DNA of 14,421 bases from Rhizobium sp. (GTDB lineage Bacteria; Pseudomonadota; Alphaproteobacteria; Rhizobiales; Rhizobiaceae), in assembly GCA_003527225.1 (NCBI GenBank), contig DPXQ01000141.1, positions 62,275 to 76,695 of the forward strand, in the 5' to 3' direction. The notes under the pieces are model-generated. The model had not been told where the DNA came from. It made no database searches and saw only the letters and a list, made by a program, of their open reading frames with translations. The translations under genes were made by a program, and so were the position numbers. Shown in pieces: positions 11,409 to 14,421 of this stretch; position 1 is the first letter of the stretch, and every line of letters begins with the position of its first letter.

Positions 11409-11444
11409 CGGTTCGACATTGGTTTTCAGGAGACGGATTTCGTT

Positions 11445-12080
11445 ATGATGTTCAAAGCAACCAAAGCTACGCGGACGGCACTGTCTGCGCTCGTTCTCAC
11501 TATCGGCGCGGCTGCGGTGCCCGCGGTCTCTAACGCACAGGAAGCCGCAGCGCCCAATCCGGCGGCGCCGAAGTGGTTCAAGACCTGCACCAAGCAGGAT
11601 GACGCTGACATCTGTGTGGTTCAGAACCAGCAATTGGCCCAGAACGGACAGCTTCTGACTGCGGTCGGCCTGATCTCCGTCGAGGGTAAAGTAAATCGCA
11701 AGATCTTGCAGGTCACCGTTCCCACGGCGCGTCTCATTCCGCCGGGCATCATGATGCAGATCGATGGTGGCAAGGGCGTGAAGCTCGACTATGCCGTCTG
11801 CCTGCCCGACCGCTGCACGGCTGAACTGCCGCTGACCGACGCAGTCATTGCAAGCCTGAAGAAGGGCAACGAGGTGGTGTTCACCTCTATCAACTTCCGC
11901 CGCTCGCCGAACCCGATCAAGATCGCGCTCGAGGGCTTCACCGGCGCCTATGACGGCGAGGCTATGTCCCAGTCCCAGGCCGAGGAACGTCAGCGTCTCC
12001 TGCAGGAAGTCATGCAGAAGAAGACCGACGAAAGCCGCAAGGCCATCGAAGATGCTCAGGACGCAGCCAAGTCGAACTGA
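11445..12080 (+). CDS. Invasion-associated locus B (IalB) family secreted protein
   Basis: This 211-residue protein belongs to the IalB family, periplasmic or outer-membrane-associated proteins of Rhizobiales first named from Bartonella. Residues 1-31 form a Sec signal peptide, with cleavage expected after SNA. The core, about residues 40-168, begins with WFKTC and has four cysteines (C48, C57, C119, C124), likely forming two disulfides as in the family. Residues 174-211 form a highly polar, probably helical tail rich in Q, E and K beyond the usual core. AGGAGA lies 11 bases before the chosen ATG; a second ATG follows directly and could also be used. The gene stands alone and ends at a strong terminator. 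In a soil or plant bacterium the name does not imply invasion; a general envelope role is more likely. Confidence 0.93.
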   Translation: MMFKATKATRTALSALVLTIGAAAVPAVSNAQEAAAPNPAAPKWFKTCTKQDDADICVVQNQQLAQNGQLLTAVGLISVEGKVNRKILQVTVPTARLIPPGIMMQIDGGKGVKLDYAVCLPDRCTAELPLTDAVIASLKKGNEVVFTSINFRRSPNPIKIALEGFTGAYDGEAMSQSQAEERQRLLQEVMQKKTDESRKAIEDAQDAAKSN

Positions 12081-12103
12081 CCGGCAGCCGCACGAACCAA
12101 AAG

Positions 12104-12130
12104 AAAAGGCCCGGAAGACCGGGCCTTTTT
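12104..12130. terminator. Strong bidirectional intrinsic terminator
   Basis: GGCCCGG (12108-12114) and CCGGGCC (12119-12125) form a perfect stem with loop AAGA. AAAA on the left can extend pairing with the T-tract TTTTT (12126-12130). On the minus strand the hairpin is followed by TTTTCTTTT. It therefore should stop transcription of the IalB gene and also of the convergent hspQ, whose stop codon lies 43 bp away. Confidence 0.92.
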
Positions 12131-12172
12131 CAATTCTCGTTCTCGGGGAACGTATTTTCGCTTGCCGCTCGC

Positions 12173-12502
12173 TCAGTGAGCGAAGTTGACCCTGGGCTTG
12201 TAACGGCCGGCCTGTTCCTCGACAAAGATCTGATGAACCTGCGGATTTCGCAGCGGTTCGTCACTGTTGTCGTGCTCCAGGTTCTGTTCCGAGACATAGG
12301 CGACATATTCCGTTTCGGAATTCTCGGCGAGAAGGTGGTAGAAGGGCTGATCCCTGCTGGGCCTTACCTCTGCGGGGATCGCGTTCCACCATTCTTCCGA
12401 GTTCGAAAACTCCGGATCAACATCAAAAACGACGCCCCGGAACGGAAAGAACTTGTGACGAACGACTTCCCCGATACCAAATTTTGCGTTGCTTTGTTTC
12501 AT
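12173..12502 (-). CDS. hspQ: Heat shock protein HspQ
   Basis: This 109-residue protein is of the HspQ/YccV family (hemimethylated-DNA-binding-like domain). In E. coli, HspQ is a heat-shock protein reported to bind hemimethylated DNA, to promote breakdown of mutant DnaA, and in related bacteria to act as a Lon specificity factor. Family motifs include FGIGEVVRHKFFPFRGVVFD (8-27), QPFYHLLAE (52-60) and YVSEQNLEHD (69-78). The length is typical. The ATG at 12502 has AAAGGAA six to seven bases upstream. A heat-shock-like promoter overlapping an inverted repeat lies just before it. It sits 80 bp after the second EamA gene on the same strand, but probably has its own transcript, ending at the shared terminator with the IalB gene. 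Confidence 0.94.
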   Translation of the reverse strand: MKQSNAKFGIGEVVRHKFFPFRGVVFDVDPEFSNSEEWWNAIPAEVRPSRDQPFYHLLAENSETEYVAYVSEQNLEHDNSDEPLRNPQVHQIFVEEQAGRYKPRVNFAH

Positions 12503-12516
12503 GGCGATCTTCCTTT

Positions 12517-12532
12517 CCCCAGTAATCTGGGG
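12517..12532. repeat. Perfect inverted repeat just upstream of hspQ
   Basis: CCCCAG (12517-12522) and CTGGGG (12527-12532) are separated by four bases. The repeat overlaps the candidate hspQ -10 region and abuts the Shine-Dalgarno sequence. It could be an operator, or, if transcription starts upstream, a small leader hairpin next to the ribosome-binding site. Confidence 0.5.
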
Positions 12533-12553
12533 AGGCGAACGGCCAAGATCAAG
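12525..12553 (-). promoter_or_regulatory. Candidate heat-shock (sigma-32 type) promoter of hspQ
   Basis: On the minus strand, CCCTTGATC (12555-12547) is followed after 14 bp by CCCCAGAT (12532-12525). This resembles the sigma-32 consensus CCCTTGAA-N13-17-CCCCATNT. Read as vegetative boxes it is CTTGAT-N17-CCAGAT. The fit to the heat-shock form agrees with the gene's identity. The start would be about 12518, giving a very short leader. Confidence 0.45.
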
Positions 12554-12582
12554 GGATGAGCCTTCGTCTCATGCCTGTTTGA

Positions 12583-13509
12583 TCATGGAATGTTCTTCTT
12601 TCGCCGTGGCGTGGTGGCAAGGATGAGCCCGCCCATGACCAGCACGATACCTGCCGCGTGATAGGCTTGGAAACGTTCTCCGAGGAAGAGTACGGCCATG
12701 ATGATCGATATCGGTGGCATCAGATAGAGCGTGATTCCCGCCATGGCCGGCCCGAAGATCCTGACGGCGTGCTGGAAGCAGTAGAAGGCGGCCAGCGAGG
12801 CAAAAAGGATGATTCCCGCAAGTTTGGTCCAGTCGCTGGCCGTATCCGGCAGGAGACCGCCCGTTGCGGCTTCGTAGACGGCTGGCGGCAGCAAGACCAG
12901 CGCGCCGGACAGCGACAGCAGCCCGAAGAGAGGGATAGGCGGCATGGCGGCGACCGCCGGATGACGAAGCAGAAGAGAATAGAGGGCAAACGCGATCGCT
13001 GCGGCCAGTATGCCGAAATCGCCGATGTTGAACGTGAGGTGCAGCACCGCCGTCCAGTCGCCCTTGAGCACGATGACCGCGACGCCGGCAAAAGCGATAA
13101 TCATGCCGATCAATTCGAGAAGGCTGATCTTGCGGCCTTGGAACATCCATTGGAACAGGATGATGAAGAGCGATGACGTCGTGTAGATCAGCGTTGCGTT
13201 GGACGCCGTCGTCAGCGTCAGCGCCCAGTAGACGAAGCCGCCGCAGATCCCCATGCCGAGAAATCCAAGGAACAGCCAGAGGCCCGTATTGGCCTTCACG
13301 AAGGCCACGCAGGTCCGGCGTTCGGCATAGACGAAAGGGAAGATGATCAGCGCCGACCCCATCCAGCGCAGGAAGGCGGTCGTGAAGGGGGCTATGTCGC
13401 CGGTAATGCCGCGCCCGAAGATCAGATTGCTGGAAAAGAAGACCGGAGCGAGGAAATAGAGAACCCAGTCCAACGATCTCGGCTGCGCACGGCTATTGCT
13501 GTTGGTCAT
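12583..13509 (-). CDS. EamA/DMT-family transporter
   Basis: This 308-residue inner-membrane protein has two EamA repeats of about five membrane spans each, roughly residues 13-149 and 164-299, ending in a basic tail (PRRKKNIP). It is a probable small-molecule exporter with no predictable substrate. It is only distantly similar to the other EamA protein in this window and is not a recent duplicate. The ATG at 13509 is chosen because it starts shortly before the first membrane span; an in-frame ATG at 13659 would add 50 residues with no transporter character. The ribosome-binding site is weak (GGGG, five bases upstream). The gene follows glnA on the same strand after 306 bp that include terminators. 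Confidence 0.9.
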   Translation of the reverse strand: MTNSNSRAQPRSLDWVLYFLAPVFFSSNLIFGRGITGDIAPFTTAFLRWMGSALIIFPFVYAERRTCVAFVKANTGLWLFLGFLGMGICGGFVYWALTLTTASNATLIYTTSSLFIILFQWMFQGRKISLLELIGMIIAFAGVAVIVLKGDWTAVLHLTFNIGDFGILAAAIAFALYSLLLRHPAVAAMPPIPLFGLLSLSGALVLLPPAVYEAATGGLLPDTASDWTKLAGIILFASLAAFYCFQHAVRIFGPAMAGITLYLMPPISIIMAVLFLGERFQAYHAAGIVLVMGGLILATTPRRKKNIP

Positions 13510-13731
13510 CGGGACCCCGATCGGAAAACAACGTATTTCGAAGATTGAAGGATAAGCGGGACGTCTTGAGCCATTGGCGAGCCTATATCCGGATCGCCCT
13601 TCTGAAAAGCCGCCGGAGCGACGGGTGTCGATGTTTTCGGCAGTATGAGCGAAATTCAAGTGAATGCTTAAATAGATCGCGCAGTATCTTGACTTAAAAG
13701 GAATATAGCCGAACAGCCGCGACGGGAATAG

Positions 13732-13763
13732 AAAACCGGCAGGACCCGGGAGGATCTGCCGGT
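13732..13763 (-). terminator. Probable glnA terminator
   Basis: ACCGGCAG (13735-13742) pairs perfectly with CTGCCGGT (13756-13763) around a 13-base loop. On the minus strand the stem is followed by TTTTC. It lies 53 bp after the glnA stop codon. The T-tract is short, so termination may be moderate. Confidence 0.65.
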
Positions 13764-13781
13764 CTTCGCGATTCCAATTAA

Positions 13782-13798
13782 CCCGGCGCGCGGCCGGG
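13782..13798 (-). other. GC-rich hairpin just after glnA
   Basis: CCCGGC (13782-13787) and GCCGGG (13793-13798) form a 6-bp perfect stem with a five-base loop, 18 bp after the glnA stop. On the minus strand it is followed by TTAATT, not a clean T-tract. It may be a first weak terminator or a 3'-end stabiliser ahead of the stronger hairpin. Confidence 0.4.
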
Positions 13799-13815
13799 CC
13801 AATCGATCGGTCGGA

Positions 13816-14421
13816 TCAGACCGAGTAGTACATGTCGTATTCGACCGGATGCGGGGTCATTTCGAAACGCATGACTTCCTGCATCTTCAGTTCGATGAAG
13901 CTGTCGATCTGGTCGTCGTCGAAGACGCCGCCGGCAGTCAGGAACTTGCGATCCTTGTCGAGGCTTTCCAGCGCTTCGCGCAGGGAGCCGCAAACGGTCG
14001 GGATCTTCTTGAGTTCCTTCGGCGGCAGGTCATAGAGATCCTTGTCCATGGCCTTGCCGGGATGGATCTTGTTCTTGATGCCGTCGAGGCCGGCCATCAG
14101 CATGGCGGCGAAGCCGAGATACGGGTTTGCTGCCGGATCCGGGAAGCGGACTTCGACGCGCTTTGCCTTCGGGTTGGAGCCGAAGGGAATGCGGCAGGAT
14201 GCTGAACGGTTGCGAGCCGAATAGGCGAGCAGAACCGGCGCTTCGTAACCCGGAACCAGACGCTTGTAGGAGTTGGTCGACGGGTTGGTGAAGGCGTTGA
14301 TCGCCTTGGCATGCTTGATGATACCGCCGATGTAGTAGAGGCAGGTTTCCGACAGGCCGGCATATTCGTCACCGGCGAAGGTCGGCTTGCCGTCCTTCCA
14401 GATCGACTGGTGAACGTGCAT
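13816..14421 (-). CDS. glnA: Glutamine synthetase type I, C-terminal part
   Basis: The last 201 residues of GSI are present; the start lies beyond position 14421. GlnA makes glutamine from glutamate, ammonia and ATP as a cytoplasmic dodecamer. The fragment begins with the catalytic MHVHQS motif, so the ATG at 14421 is internal. It retains residues matching E. coli R321, E327, R339, E357 and R359 (fragment R54, E60, R72, E90, R92). The adenylylation tyrosine, E. coli Y397, is Y130 in KDLYDLPP (codon at 14034-14032). The enzyme is therefore likely controlled by GlnE-type adenylylation as well as by nitrogen-regulated transcription that cannot be seen here. The C terminus [13 protein letters not shown] is typical. 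Confidence 0.98.
   Translation of the reverse strand: MHVHQSIWKDGKPTFAGDEYAGLSETCLYYIGGIIKHAKAINAFTNPSTNSYKRLVPGYEAPVLLAYSARNRSASCRIPFGSNPKAKRVEVRFPDPAANPYLGFAAMLMAGLDGIKNKIHPGKAMDKDLYDLPPKELKKIPTVCGSLREALESLDKDRKFLTAGGVFDDDQIDSFIELKMQEVMRFEMTPHPVEYDMYYSV

Larger units (their letters stand above)
13510..13815. other. Intergenic region between glnA and the EamA gene
   Basis: This 306-bp stretch carries no supportable gene. Near glnA it holds two hairpins (listed separately). Between the hairpins and the EamA gene it is locally AT-richer. On the minus strand a perfect CTATAT hexamer (13708-13703) could be a -10 box for the EamA gene, but no convincing -35 box lies at the right distance and the leader would be about 187 nt. 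The plus-strand CTTGAC at 13688-13693 lacks a partner -10. Confidence 0.5.

Noticed and set aside
12556..12572. Hairpin ATGAG-N7-CTCAT after the second EamA gene, considered as its terminator.
   Set aside because: The stem is only 5 bp and has no T-tract; it is too weak to call.
13688..13693. A perfect CTTGAC box on the plus strand in the glnA-EamA gap, suggesting a hidden RNA gene.
   Set aside because: No -10 box lies at 16-18 bp and the next bases run into the glnA terminator hairpin; there is no further evidence for an RNA.

Overview
The window is an ordinary-looking, high-GC chromosomal segment of an alphaproteobacterium, most likely a member of the Rhizobiaceae (Sinorhizobium/Ensifer, Rhizobium or Agrobacterium relatives). 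This rests on protein types (IalB-family protein, SdhE next to Mfd, a 701-residue RecG, GSI-type GlnA with an adenylylation tyrosine), on short sites resembling the rhizobial CTTGAC-N17-CTATAT promoter, and on tight housekeeping gene packing. It contains no tRNA or rRNA gene, insertion sequence, phage gene or CRISPR array. By eye, no gene has codon use unlike its neighbours.

Layout. (1) Positions 1-1578, plus strand: the 3' end of glmS, a GNAT acetyltransferase whose GTG start overlaps the glmS stop, and a DUF502 membrane protein; these look like one operon. (2) 1586-7609: recG on the minus strand, then sdhE and mfd on the plus strand. The recG and sdhE-mfd transcripts diverge from about 100 bp holding two candidate promoters that share their -35 region, and sdhE and mfd overlap by ATGA. 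(3) 7572-11177, minus strand: a YejA-type peptide-binding protein without transporter genes beside it, a FrnE-like DsbA-family protein with its own candidate promoter, and an EamA/DMT exporter whose 3' end overlaps the 3' end of mfd by 38 bp. (4) 11445-12080, plus strand: a secreted IalB-family protein ending at a strong, probably bidirectional terminator. (5) 12173-14421, minus strand: hspQ with a heat-shock-like promoter, a second EamA/DMT exporter, and the 3' part of glnA followed by two hairpins.

How the genes relate. The window mixes cell-wall precursor synthesis (GlmS), nitrogen assimilation (GlnA), DNA repair and replication-fork rescue (RecG, Mfd), respiratory complex maturation (SdhE), envelope and transport functions (YejA-like, IalB, two EamA proteins, DUF502) and stress proteins (HspQ, DsbA-family). 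Only the glmS-GNAT-DUF502 and sdhE-mfd groups have spacing that clearly implies co-transcription.

I did not find a convincing undescribed system. The points most worth checking are the back-to-back promoter pair between recG and sdhE-mfd, the heat-shock-like hspQ promoter lying in an inverted repeat, the orphan YejA-like protein, and the repeated GTAAC elements upstream of ialB.
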